A DNA stretch of 64,000 bases from Ursus arctos (Eukaryota; Chordata; Mammalia; Carnivora; Ursidae). The notes beneath the pieces are model-generated. The model saw only the letters and a program-made list of their open reading frames with translations. It did no database searches and had not been told where the DNA came from. The stretch lies in contig NW_026622808.1 of assembly GCF_023065955.2 (NCBI RefSeq), positions 71,753,975 to 71,817,974 of the forward strand. Direction: 5' to 3'. A program made the translations under genes and the position numbers. Shown here piece after piece: positions 12,401 through 25,389 of this stretch. Each line of letters opens with the position of its first letter. The first letter of the stretch is position 1.

Positions 12401-15400
12401 ATTAATTAATTAAATTAAAAACTAAAAAGTGATGGATAAAAAGGAAATTGCGTCGCAATGGTTAGAACACACTTATAAATATGGTAGAGATGCATCCAAC
12501 TACGCATGTAATCCTTTTATATATGACCAATCTCAACACAGTAACTAAAAAAGAGAGTATCAGAATTGATTTTTAAAACATAAGGCTCAGCTGTATATTT
12601 TCTACAAGAAACTCAGTCTGATTTTGAAAATACAGGTAAGTTAAAAGTAAAGGGACAGAGAGATAAGCCACCATGTTAAACAAATGAAAAGTAACCTAGA
12701 GTAGCTATATTCATTTCAGACAAAACCAATTTAGTACCAGGAAAATGATCAGGGATAAAGATGGGCATTACCTAAAGTGAAAAGTATCCATACTCTAATA
12801 AGACATAACCTGGGGTTATGTCCTTGGGTTCCTGAATAGCTTAGTAGGTTAAGTATGAGACTGTTTTGGCTCAGGCCTGATTTCAGGGGTTGTAAGATCC
12901 AGCTCCCCACCTGGCTCCAAGCTCAGCAGGGAATCAGCTTGAGATTCTCTCACTCTCCCTCACCATCTACCCCTCCTCTGCTCTCTCTCTCTCTGTCTCA
13001 AATAAATAAATCTGTTAAAAAGAAAGACATAACCAATCCTTCACATACATGCATCTGACAACGCAACATCAAACCATGTGACACAGAAACAGTTGAAGTT
13101 GGGAAAGAAAAATGGACAAATGCTCTCTCTTGGCGGATAGACAGTTGAATACACAAATTCACCATTATGGCATGAAACCCTGCTGTTTCAGTAACTGATA
13201 CATGTATCAGGCATAAAATCAATAAGGATGAACTGAACAGTACCTCTAATATACTGATCTAAATGACATTTTTGAAATATTGTATCTAGTAACAGCAGAA
13301 CACACAGTCTTCCAAAGCTCATTTGGCGCATTCAGCAGAATAACCACGTGCTGTGTGGGGAAAAAAAACCCATACTTGTGAAGTTTTGAGAAACAGAACT
13401 CATGCAAACTATGTTCTGAGACCCAAAAGAATGTGAAAATTAAAAGCTAAAATAGAAAGATAACTGGAAAATTCCAAAATATTTGGGACTAAGTAACACA
13501 TGGTTCAAAAACACAGAACACTCAAAAGAAATTTCAAATATTTTGCACTAAATGAAGATGAATATAGAACTTAATGAAATGTGTGGAATACAATGAAAGT
13601 GGTACATTGAGGAAAATTTAGAGCACCAAAAGCATACATCAAAAAAAAAAAGTGAAGATCTAAAACAATCAGCTAGACACAAAATCAATGTAAGCCTAAA
13701 GCAAACAGAAGAAAGGAAATAATAATTTCTGCAGAAATTGATAAAATCAGATATGAGGAATCAATTTAAAAAATCAATAAAACCAAAACTAGTTCTTTGA
13801 AAAGATAAAAATAAAATTTGATAATCCTCTAGCCAGGCTAACTAGGAAAAAAAAGAGAGAGAGAGAGAGAGAAACCAAAAGGAGTCATGTTACTAATAGT
13901 AACTACTATCAGTACTGAACCCATGAACACTAATAGGATAATAAGGAAATATCTGATGAGGGGAATGACATATTCCAGTACAAGTTCTCTGGGAACCATA
14001 GCAAACCTTGAAAGGAACTATTTCAACTCTTCCATCACCCTTTCATATTTGGCCTGTAATTTATAGTACCAAATAATGATGAGGATATGAATTAATGTCT
14101 ATGTGATTTTTCACTGTTAAGACTCCATTATACATAAATGGGCCATAACTAAAATGTAAACCTTTGGTGATTCAAGGGTCACTGTTAAGAAAGTGAATAG
14201 ATAAGTTTTAACATAGCAAAAAAAAAAATGTCAATTCATATACCTAATAAGAAACATATCTAGAATATAAAAAGAAGTATTACAACTCAATATGAAAAGA
14301 CAACCCATTAAAAATAGGCAAATGATCTCAACAGACATGTCTCCAAGGAAGATATCCAAATAGTCATGAAGCACATGAAAAGAAGTCAAAAACCGTCAGT
14401 CATGAAGGAAATACAAATCGAATTCAGGGTGACCTATCATTTTGTACCCACAGGACGTCTATCATCCAAAAGACAGGTAAGCGTTGGCAAGGATGTGGAG
14501 AAATTGGAAGACTCACACACCGCTGGCAGGAATGGAAAAGGGTACAGTCATTTGGGAAAGAGTCTTGCGGGAATTCAAATAGTACAACACAGATACCACA
14601 TGGCCCATCAAATGCACTCTTAAGTATATACTTAAAAGAATTGAAAACATATGTCCGCAGAAAATCTTATCCATGCATGTTCCTAGCACCATTATCCATA
14701 ATCATCTAAAAGTGAAACCAGCCCAAATGTTCTTCCACTGAGGAGCAAACGAACTGTGCAGGATTTATACAATGGAATACTGTTCAGCCGATTAAAAGAC
14801 ATGAAGAACCCATTCACGCTGCAACATCGATGGCCCTTGAAAGCATTATGCAATGTGAAGAAGCCAGGCACAGATGGTCACACCTTGCGTTATTCCATTT
14901 ATACCAAAGGGTCAAAATAAACAAATCCATGGAAAGAGAAAGTACATTCCTGTTTCCCTGGGCCTCACAGGTTAGGGGAAATGAGGATTCTCTGAGAAGG
15001 AGTATGGGATTTCTTGTGTGGGGATAATGTAAAACATCTGGAACCCACTGTCGTGATGTTGCACAGTTCTGCGAGTATACTAAAAAAACACGTGAAATTC
15101 CATACCTTAAAGGGTGACTTGCATTGTCTGGCAACTTTCTCTCGGGAAAGTTGCTAACAGTGATTAAGTATACATCATCATAACAGAAAGTAAACCCCAG
15201 AAGGGAATATGGAATGTTGTCCCCTCACATTGAGGCCCCTGAACTAAGGGAATGAACACCCAGATTAATTCTACTAGTGAATATACTAAATACAAGACCA
15301 ACTGAAATAATCATGAGGATTTCCATGTTTCAATTTAAAAGAAAAAGTCATCTTAATTTTAAAAATTCACAATTTCAGAACAAAATCATCATAACTCAGG

Positions 15401-15990
15401 GGGAGGGTAACATGGGGAAACCAACAAAGAGCAGTAAGTATAAGAGCTTGTATTGCAGGGCTTGACGCTCTGAATATGAAATTAGACCCACATTTATTAT
15501 TGTTCCATCCACAAAAATGACGTGAAAAGTAAAACAGCCCAAGGAACAGTATGTCTTTTGAAAGCATCAGTTTGTGGAGGGAAAAAAAATTAAAACATAG
15601 ATCCTGTGCAACCATGAAGAATTGAATCTTCCTGAATCCCAGAGAGAAAACTCAAAACTCAGATTCTGTTGCATAGGCGTCGGACTGAGTCCTCCTTGTG
15701 GTGGAGTGGATTCCAGAAGGGAACAGATGATACACAGTTAAAACTTCAAAGAATGCAGTGTTTCACAGGCTGTCATAGAGAACAAGCTGGTGGTTACCCA
15801 AGGGGAGCTGGGTAGAGGGGTGGGCAAAGTGTGGGAAGGGAATTAAGAGTACACTGGTCCTGATGAGCATGGAGTAATGCATTGAATTTTTTGACTGTCC
15901 ATATTGTATACATGAAATGACTACAACACTTGAATGTGAATTACACTGGAATTAAAATAATAAAATGAAATGAAATGAAGTGAAATCAAG
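12401..15990 (+). mobile_element. Old L1 (L1M-like) remnant, fragmented
   Basis: Plus-strand, highly diverged L1 sequence: endonuclease-like parts (12570-12800), a mid-ORF2 part near 13700-13850 (AGTTCTTTGAAAAGAT-like), ORF2 C-terminus (about 14280-14930) and a probable 3' UTR near 15750-15960. A SINE interrupts it at 12811-13023 and a (GA)n run lies at about 13854-13872. Positions 15130-15700 are less clear and may include other sequence. No usable reading frame is left. Confidence 0.65.
12811..13023 (+). mobile_element. CAN-SINE, older subfamily
   Basis: A tRNA-derived SINE with a diverged head (CTTGGGTTCCTGAATAGCTT), a pyrimidine-rich CTCTCTCTCTCTGTCTC tract and an AAATAAATAAAT tail. It is flanked by AGACATAACC at 12801-12810 and 13025-13034, the target-site duplication. 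It sits inside the old L1. Confidence 0.88.
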
Positions 15991-16578
15991 CCAGAGAACA
16001 TAAAAGAAAATCGTAAAGGCGATTCGTGGACCCTGGATCCATTCTGAAGTATCCAGGAGGTAGCAGACATCAAAGCGGATCAGGGCAACCAGCAGGCAAA
16101 GTCACAAAGAATCCTGAAAACTTCCATACTGTGTGCAGTGCTAGTTCACAGGCACGCGTCTGTGAAAATTCATCGGGCGAAAATGTACCTTCCAAGAGTA
16201 ATCAAAAAGACAGACAGAGACATTCTGCCTTTGTCAGAAAGGTGTGTGGCTCTTCTTTACACCAAGTTCTGTACAGTTCCCAAGACTATCAGCTCCCCCA
16301 CTACACTCCCCTTCGCAGGTGACACTCACCAGGCTGTGGCTGGAACTAGGTGGCCTGTGAGAGGCGGTCAGGTCCTCAGGCTCCCCCAGCGCGAGGCTCC
16401 CCCTCTCCCAGCTTCCCAGGGACTGCCCCTGCTAGCCTTTCCCGTGCCTCACCTCACCTCACCTAAGTGGCTCCATGGCACTATGTGGTGCCAGCCAAGG
16501 AGCAGGGGCAGGAAGGCACATGGCGGGCTGAGTCTGGTGGGAGGACTTAGGCGCGGTGGGAGGAGCTGCGGAGGGTAG
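15991..16578. other. Unassigned sequence left of the hexamer array
   Basis: I see no gene here. Composition shifts from AT-rich to GC-rich at about 16330. A short (CCTCA)n run is at about 16447-16464. Open frames crossing this stretch are chance extensions of the stop-free hexamer array to the right. Confidence 0.5.
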
Positions 16579-17178
16579 GGAGGCACAGGCAGAGGCTGAG
16601 GCTGAGGCAGAGGCTGAGGCTGAGGCAGAGGCAGAGGCTGAGGGAGAGGCAGAGGCTGAGGCAGAGGCTGAGGCAGAGGCAGAGGCAGAGGCTGAGGCAG
16701 AGGCAGAGGCTGAGGGAGAGGCAGAGGCAGAGGCAGAGGCTGAGGCTGAGGCAGAGGCAGAGGCTGAGGGAGAGGCTGAGGCAGAGGCAGAGGCAGAGGA
16801 AGAGGCTGAGGCTGAGGCAGAGGCAGAGGCAGAGGCTGAGGCTGAGGCAGAGGCAGAGGCAGAGGCTGAGGGAGAGGCTGAGGCAGAGGCAGAGGCAGAG
16901 GAAGAGGCTGAGGCAGAGGCAGAGGCAGAGGCAGAGGCTGAGGCAGAGGCTGAGGCTGAGGCTGAGGCTGCGGCAGAGGCAGAGGCAGAGGCTGAGGCAG
17001 AGGCTGAGGCTGAGGCTGAGGCAGAGGCAGAGGCTGAGGCAGAGGCAGAGGCTGAGGCAGAGGCAGAGGCTGAGGCAGAGGCTGAGGCTGAGGCAGAGGC
17101 TGAGGCTGAGGCTGAGGCAGAGGCAGAGGCTGAGGCAGAGGCAGAGGCTGAGGCAGAGGCTGAGGCTGAGGCTGAGGT
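16579..17178. repeat. GAGGCW hexanucleotide array (about 100 units)
   Basis: Roughly 600 bp is made almost only of GAGGCA and GAGGCT hexamers, with rare GAGGGA (starts 16640, 16712, 16766, 16868), GAGGAA and one GCGGCA unit. All variants keep the 6 bp phase. A longer pattern (GAGGGAGAGGCTGAGGCAGA and onward) recurs 102 bp apart at 16766 and 16868, so there is some higher-order structure. Because the unit has no stop in one frame per strand, it translates as (Glu-Ala)n on plus and (Ser-Ala)n on minus. I take this as a by-product, not a gene. The regular GG steps could support two-quartet G-quadruplexes, which is inference. Confidence 0.95.
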
Positions 17179-17640
17179 GGGCAGGCTCAAGTGCTCACCC
17201 TCCCCCTTGGTCGCGGGTGCGAGCGCCCCCTCCGGGCTTCCTGGGAACACCGGGGTGGGCCTGTTCCGCCTCTCCCGAGTTGCTTTGCGGCCCATTCTGG
17301 TGCCCCACACGGAGTAGGTGTGGGAGGGAGGCTGGCCTGGGGTAGAGAGCCAGGCGCACGGAGGCCCCGAGTGCACTCCTCAACCTGCTGGACGCACTGG
17401 CGTCAGAAGGTGCTGGGGGCAGTCAGGGGAGGTGTGGCTCAGGGGTGCTGTAGGGCGGTGCTGCGAGGGGGCATCTGCACTGGTTGGGCCGCGGAATAGT
17501 GAGGATCTGGGGGGTGGGGCGTGTGCATGGGGCAGGGGCTGTGGGAGGAAAGGAGGCGGAGGCAGGAAGGAGGCTGAGGGGCTGGCTCAGCGCCTCCAGG
17601 GTCCTCACGCTCCTCCCGGTGCTAGCGGCCTCGGGATTCC
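17179..17640. other. GC-rich, CpG-containing flank of the arrays
   Basis: Dense G+C with frequent CG dinucleotides, unlike the LINE-rich surroundings. It could be a CpG island or the diverged edge of the tandem repeat to the right. I see no splice-consistent coding exon and no TATA box. Long open frames here are expected from the high GC content and show no recognisable domain. Confidence 0.5.
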
Positions 17641-19430
17641 GCCCTGCAGCAACCGGTGCCCCCCTGTACGGCGCCTCTCCTGAGTGGCCCTGGGGACCCA
17701 CATCCAGTTGAGGACGGCGTGCGCGGGCACCCACGAGCTCGGAAGCGCCCCCTACCGCTCGTCATCCCACACCGCAGGCCCCTGCTTAGCGCAGGGCCCG
17801 GGAAAGTGCTGCAGGGCCCCTCCGCGGAGAGGCAAGACTGGAGTGCTGGGTGGGTCACACTCCGGGAGGGGAGTGTGGGCACTTCAGTGCCCGCGTCCGT
17901 CGGTCTGCCGTCCACTCCTTTCCTGCCGTAGCCCCGCCCACCCTGGCAGCGTTCTCTCACCAACCCCCAGCCCTACCCCCTTCTGCACCTGCCTCTTGAG
18001 GGGCACGACTCTGTTGCAGGGCCACTTGGTGGTGGAGAGGTGAGACCTGCCTACGGCCTTCCCAGAGAAGACGTGAGGGGACACTCTCACCCAGGGAGCA
18101 AGAGCACCTCACCTGCCCTGAGTCCCCCCGCTGCGCCCTCCTTCTCCTTCCCTGGCACAGCCCCACCCACCCTGCATTTGTCGTCCCACCAGACCAGAGT
18201 GTTCCATGGGCCAGGAAGAGAAAGGGCAGGGCAGGTATTCCTGCAGGGCTGAGCCTAGAGGTTGTTCTGGCACTGGGGGAGTGTGAGACAGCCCACAGAG
18301 TCCTTCCCCTGCTTTCTTCTCTTTCTGCCTTTCCCCCACCCATGTGCCTTCCTGCACCCGTTCAGCGACAGGGACACAAAATGGCTCCACTGGGACTATC
18401 AAGTAAGGCGTGGGAAAGGCCTTGGGGAGGTCCTGGTGAAGCGGGGAGGGGGACACTTGTACCAAAGGAGCTTGCGGACCCTAACTGGGCTGAGCCCACC
18501 CACCCCTCACCTTCCACCCTCACAGACCCACTTGGTGACAAGGCTCCACAAGGTTCCATAGGGCCACTCTGGTGAGTCGCAGAACTGGCGCCCCCCAAGC
18601 ACTGAAAGGCAGAGCCGCAAGTGGGGGCTAGTTCCTTAGGGCATGGGATCATGAGACCCCAGAGAGCATTGAGCCCTCCAGCCCTGCCCTCCTCCTCCAT
18701 CCAGTGCCCCCCACCTTGGCCCTCCAGCGCTTCCTTAGTGACAAGGCACTAGAGAATTCCACTGGATCCGTTCAGGAAAGGGTGGTCTCAGTGAAGCAGC
18801 GACAGGGGTACTGGCAGGGGGGCGGGAGCTTGGGTATGCCATGCCACAGCCCCTTCTTCCCAAGTGCCACTGGTCTCCTCCTCTCCCACGCCACCTCCCA
18901 TAGCTAGGTAGCCAGACTCCAGAAACTGCCACAGGGCCACTCAGGTGAGGCATAGAAAGAGCATGCCTGGCCAACATGAGGTGGAGCTCCAGTGGGTGCT
19001 GCTCCCTAGGGAGAGGAATCATGAAAACCCCTGTAGTAGTGAGCCTGCATGCCCAGCCCTCCTCCTCCTCCTTCCAGCCACCCCCCATTAGGTGCCCTCT
19101 GCTACCTGTTCAGTGACCAGACACTAGAGAATTCCACCCGGGGTCCCCTTTTGTGAGTCTCTGGGGGACGCAGTTGTGGTCCCAGTGGAGCATGATAGGG
19201 GCTCTGGAACCTGAGGGAGCTTGGCATGCCGCCCCATCTGCCCTCATCTTTCCCACCACCTTCCACAGCTAGGGAGCCAGGCGCTATCAGATTCCATGGG
19301 GCCACTCAGGAGAAGCTCCAGAAGGGCACACAGGGCAGTCCTGGTGAAATCGGGAGGGCAGGGCTGCGGAGGGGGGGGTGCCAACATGCTGCCCTACCTG
19401 CCCCCTTCTTCCCAGCCTTCCCTGACTTAA
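17641..19430. repeat. Diverged tandem repeat, unit about 190 bp, partly dimeric
   Basis: Related blocks recur with spacings of about 175-205 bp. An anchor like CCAYAGGGCCACTCAGGTGA is seen near 18553, 18929 and 19294, with weaker forms near 17809 and 18017. An alternate anchor ACTAGAGAATTCCAC is seen at about 18747 and 19123, about 376 bp apart. Each block then has a purine-rich part and a CCCTCCTCC-type pyrimidine tract. Alternation of the two anchors suggests a dimer of about 375 bp. Identity between units looks moderate by eye. No family name is known to me. Confidence 0.7.
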
Positions 19431-20889
19431 TTCTTTCAAAACAATTTATTATAACCCTGGACTCCTGTACGTTGGGAAATTTTTGAATACTGCTTCAATT
19501 TCCTTGCTGGTAGTGAGTCTGTTCAGGTTTTCTGGGTTTTGTTTGTTTGTTTGTTTGTTTGTTTTTCCTGTTTCAGCTTTGGTAGTTTATATGTTTCTAG
19601 GAATGCATCCATTTCTTCCATATTGCCTAATTTGTTGGCATTGAGTTGCATATAATATGTCCTTATAATTATTTGTATTTCTTTGGTGTTGCTTGTGATT
19701 TCTCTTCTTTAATTCATAATTTTATTCATTTGGGTCTTTTCTCTTTTCTTTTTGATAAGTTTGGCTTTATGGATCTTATTAATTCTTTCAAAGAACCAGC
19801 TCCTACATTCATTGATCTGTTCTACTGTTCTTTTGGTTTCTGTTTCATTTATTTCTGCTCTAATCTTTATTTCTTTTCTCCTGCTGCGTTTAGGCTTTAT
19901 TTGTTGTTCTTTCTCCAGCTCCTTTAGGTGTAAGGTTGGGTTGTGTATGTGGGATCTTTCTTGTTTCTTGAGAAAGGTTGTATTAATATACACTTCCCTC
20001 TTAGGACTCCTGTGCTGCATTCCAAAGGTTTTGAACAGTTGTGTTTTCATTTTCATGTTTCCATAATTTTTTTAAATTCTTATTTAATTTCCTGGTTGAC
20101 CCATTCATTCTTTAGTAGAATGCTCTTTAACCTCCATGTATTTGTATTCCTTCCAAGTTTTTTCTCGTGTTTGACATCACGTTTTAAAGCATTGTGTTCT
20201 GAGAACATGCATGGTATGATCTTAATCTTTTTGTACCAGTTAAGACCTGTTTTGTGACCTAGTATGTGATCTATTCTGGAGAATGTTCCATGTGCACTGG
20301 AGAAGAATGTGTATTCTGCGGCTTTAGGTTGAAATTCTGCAAATTCCCTCGAGTTCTGTTGTGTTAAACTGCATATGCTGTGGGTTGTTTTCTTCGTTGC
20401 TGTTTTTTTTTTTTCCACTCAGAATGTGGTTATTCTGGTGAATGTTCCACGTGAGTTTAGGAAGGTTGTGTGATCTGCTGTTGCTAGATACGATATTTCA
20501 TAAACATCATTTAGGTCGGTCAGTTGAAGGTACTGTTCAGTGCATCCTTACTGCTTTCATGCCTGATGCATGTATCAATTACTGAAAGAGCAGGGTTTCA
20601 TGCTGTAATGGAGGATTTATGTATTTGAATGTCCACCCACCAAGGGAGTGGATTTTCCCATTTTTCTTTCCCATCGTCAACAGTTTTTGTGTCACATACT
20701 TTGATGCTGTATTGTTAGATGCATGTAGGTGAAGGATTGTTTATGTCTTACAAGAGAATGGACCCCCTCCTCCTGAGGTAATGCCTCTCTTTATCCCTGA
20801 GCATTTTCCTGGTTCTGAAGTCAGCTTTGTCTGAAATGAATGTAGCTATTTTAGGTTACTATTGAATTGTGTTAGTGTGATGGCTTAGC
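19431..20889 (-). mobile_element. Old L1 (L1MA-like) ORF2 fragment, antisense
   Basis: The minus-strand translation shows L1 ORF2 pieces: [11 protein letters not shown] next to an [20 protein letters not shown] stretch at 19709-20056, and an endonuclease end with AHGTFSRIDHILGHKTGLN at 20080-20418. A (GTTT)n run is at about 19540-19565. It is more diverged than the young L1s in the window. Frames are broken. Confidence 0.8.
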
Positions 20890-22060
<1,171 letters not shown>

Positions 22061-23999
22061 GGAGATTTTGACGGATAAAAAATTCTAAATTGACAGTTTT
22101 TCTTTCAATACTTGAAATATGTCACTCCTCTCCTTTTTTGCTTGCCTTTTCTCTGGCTGAAGAGAAAACAATGTGATTCTAACTGTGGTTTTACTACAGT
22201 GCAGTTTTCCCCACCCCTGCCAGCATTCTTTCAAGGTTTTCTTCTTGTCTTAATGTTCTGACACTTGTCATAACAAAGGAGTTGATAACTTGATATGCAA
22301 CATGCTTGGTGTTTTCTGAGATGTTTGGATCTGAGGTTCATGTACGTTAAATAAAAGTCTTCTGCCATTAGTACTTCAAATATTTCTTCTAATTCTCTGT
22401 CTTGTGTTTTCTTCTCCTAGTATTTCCACTGATGTTACACCTTTTTCATTTCCCTGTAGTTCCTGACTATTCTATTTTCATTGGTCTTTTCTCTGTTATC
22501 ATTTAGCGTCAGAAGGTTCTGCTGCTGTACCTTTCCTGAACACTGAACTTTCCTCGCTCAGAAGCTCACTGAACTTTCCTCGCTCAGAAGCTCAATAAAA
22601 GCATTCTCCAATTCTGTTTACAATGATTTGTATTTCTACAATTACCTTTTGATGCTTTCCCACAAGTCCACCTCTCTGTTTATAGTGCCCATCACTTCTT
22701 GCATGCTGTCCACTTTTCCATTGGAAGCTTTAGCACATTAAATGTGTTTGTTTAAAATCCCAGTTTTATAATTTCCCAATCTCAGTCATATCCCAGTCTG
22801 GTTCTACTGAGGGCTCTGTTTCTTCAAACTGTGTTGTTTTTGCCATTTAACACACTTTGTAGTGTTTGCTGGAAATCTGGACGTGATGCATTGAACAAAA
22901 ACCACTGAAGTACATTTTCTTTTAATGTGAGTTTTTTATGTTCTGGGAGTTACTCCCATATTTGCTGTTTGCTGTGAGCCATAATGTTTGAAGCTATAAA
23001 TTCCTTTGAGGTGCTTTGTATTTTGCAGGAGGTTTTTGTTGCTTGTCTCTACCGTTTGCTTAGGTTTCCCCGGATACTTTTTCTTCAGTAAAATCTGAGA
23101 GTTGACAGTCTTTCAGTTGAAATCATGTCTTGATACCAGAGCCACATTAATCCAGTGGAAAGGTAGGGGAAGTGTTGCGGAATTGTATGATTAGATCTCA
23201 GGATTTTAGTGAAAGTGCGTCCCTGGGACTTGGCCTTTACAAGTGCTTCTCAGACCTTTGTTCCCATTAGCTAAGAGAATAGAGGGAGCTGGAGTTGGGT
23301 CCCTTCCTCTACAGAGAAACCTGGAGGGGTCTAGATTTGGGGATTTACTTTCCCCAGGTCAGTTATGCTCTGATCAAACCCAAAGTGGTTGCCCTGCTAA
23401 CACAATTTCCCTTGAGGGAAGGTTTCCTTAAGGAGATCAGAGGGCTCTGGGTGTGTTCCAGATGGTTGCTTCTCTTCTTTTCCAGATGGAAATTGAACAA
23501 CTTTCCCTTGACCTTCATTGTGACAATGTGGTGGGGCTACTGGAGGTAAATCGTAAAAGTGTGGAGGCCCCCACCAGAATTACCCCCCCCCAGAGATTTT
23601 CACTTTCCAGCCATGCTCATGGAGCCCCCAGGGATTCTTCATTCATAGGGTAACATTTGCAGCCCAGATCCTGGCTCCTGCAGACTCTTAGATTCTGAGG
23701 CTGTAACTCTTCTGTATTCATCTGCCTCTCCAGGTTTTGTGGTGGCAGTTTTGCCTTGAGATCTCAGTTCTCTGATGGATTTTTGAAGAATTATTGATTT
23801 TCAGCTTGTTCAGCATTTCTCTTGTTGCAATGACAGGAGTGATAATGTCTAGCTCCATACATATCAAACCACAAAGTGGAAGACTATTAATCTTTATAAT
23901 AAAAAGTAACCTTAGCTTGTTCCCTCTGCAAATAGCTCCCTTTCATGCCCTATTGTTGGAAAAAGGAGGAGATAAAATGAGCGAGTCCTCTGATTTTTA
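22061..23999 (-). mobile_element. Probable ancient L1/HAL1-like sequence
   Basis: Parts such as TTTCAATACTTGAAATATGT near 22105 and the stretch near 23760-23830 look like the 5' half of an ancient L1 or HAL1 in antisense. I cannot set a family or boundaries, and part may be unique DNA. No gene is visible. A perfect 26 bp tandem duplication lies at 22541-22592. Confidence 0.4.
22541..22592. repeat. Perfect 2 x 26 bp tandem duplication
   Basis: The 26 bp unit starting CACTGAACTTTCCTCGCTCA occurs at 22541-22566 and again at 22567-22592 without a mismatch. This suggests a recent slip or a length polymorphism. Confidence 0.95.
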
Positions 24000-25389
24000 A
24001 AATAAGAGATAGGAGTTGCTCAGGGATATGTCACATCCTAGAATGAAATCCTGCCTTGTTTTTCCCAGCTCAGCAGCTGTAAAGTCAGGCCCATGTTCCT
24101 TAAGTAAGATACTTATGTACATGATTTTCCTGGGATAATAAAGCAAAAAGTTAAAACAGAAATGACTGTTAGACAAGATGAAATGTGTAGAGTGTGGTAG
24201 GGATGTCCACCCTGCTCCAGGTCAGAGAGGTATTTGAGCAGCAACAGTTCCAACAGGCAAGGATGAATATCCCTGTTTATGCCTCCCCTGGGACCAGTGT
24301 TACCCTGGACTGCATCCATAAACCCCAAACACACTGCCATATGCAGTTGTCAGTCCTTCTAGCCATCAAGTTGTGTTTCTATCTCTACCCTGTTAGCTGG
24401 GCCATAGGAAATTTGAAACATTCCAGCCCCCATGTCACCCCTTATCCAAATCAGTGCTTTTCCACACTTGATCTACAGAGCATAGGCACATGAAAATTGT
24501 GAAGAGGAACAGGTACAAAGTTTTATGACATTCTGGAGAAGAAACATGGTTCTGGGTAGAAAATAAGCAGAGGGGAGGAGACAAGCTTAGGCAGAAGGAG
24601 TCCACATCCAAGTCTGGAGGAAAATGGGACATGAGCACTTCCATCAACTGCCCTTTGAGGACTGTGACCACAGGGATTGAACAACAGCCTTAAACCACTG
24701 ACCTTTGGGGGAAATTGCAAGGCAGGGAATGGGGATGGAATGCTGTATCTGTGGGCACCCAGTTGGCTCCAGGATTACAAAGGTCAGGGCTAGATATTAA
24801 TTTCCCATCTAAACAAGGCCCACACATGGTCCAGCCTGTGAGGAAGATGGATATTGGCCAATCTCAAGGAAGCTATTTCCTGAGGCCAACCATTTGCCTC
24901 TTAGATCCCAAAGAAACAGATCCAACCCTGAAGGAAATATGGTCAATGACCCAGAGGTTTTTGGTGTAGGAAGCCCAGGATGGGGATGAGGGATCCTCTT
25001 GGTGAGGCTGTTTCTCGTTATATCCACCACAGAGATAGGACTGCTTGGAGTAAAGACCCAGGAAAACACCCTCCCCCCCCCCAAAGGCAGCCTGGCAGGC
25101 TGTGGTGCTGGGCCCTCAGCTGTAAGTCAGTGGGCTTTGACATGGCCAGCCCCTGGGGATGTGATTTGAGCGGCATAGTGTCTCCAAACACAGTGGTGTT
25201 TATGGGTTTGACCTTAGTGTCAGAGGCTGGCTAGGGAGCCATGATACATGTAATGTACGAATAGACTGTGTTATCCATAAGATTTCTGGTCAACAGACCT
25301 AATAACAGTTAAGTTTGGGGGAAGTCAAAATGTGGATATGTGGATTTTCTTTTTACTGTCAGGGTCACTGTCGTAACCCCTGCATTAGT
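24000..25389. other. Unassigned intergenic sequence
   Basis: I see no gene, recognisable young repeat or promoter. It may hold an old LTR or DNA transposon that I cannot name. A C homopolymer is at about 25073-25082. Confidence 0.5.

Noticed and set aside
13854..13872. (GA)n run as a separate feature of interest
   Set aside because: A short simple repeat inside an old L1, common genome-wide.
16459..17376. Long open frames (253 residues on plus, 305 on minus) across the hexamer array
   Set aside because: They are low-complexity (EA)n and (SA)n translations of a stop-free repeat with no domain, no start context and no splice support. I treat them as repeat by-products.
17191..19305. Many overlapping GC-rich open frames in the tandem repeat block
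   Set aside because: High GC lowers stop frequency. Frames overlap on both strands and show no known domain.
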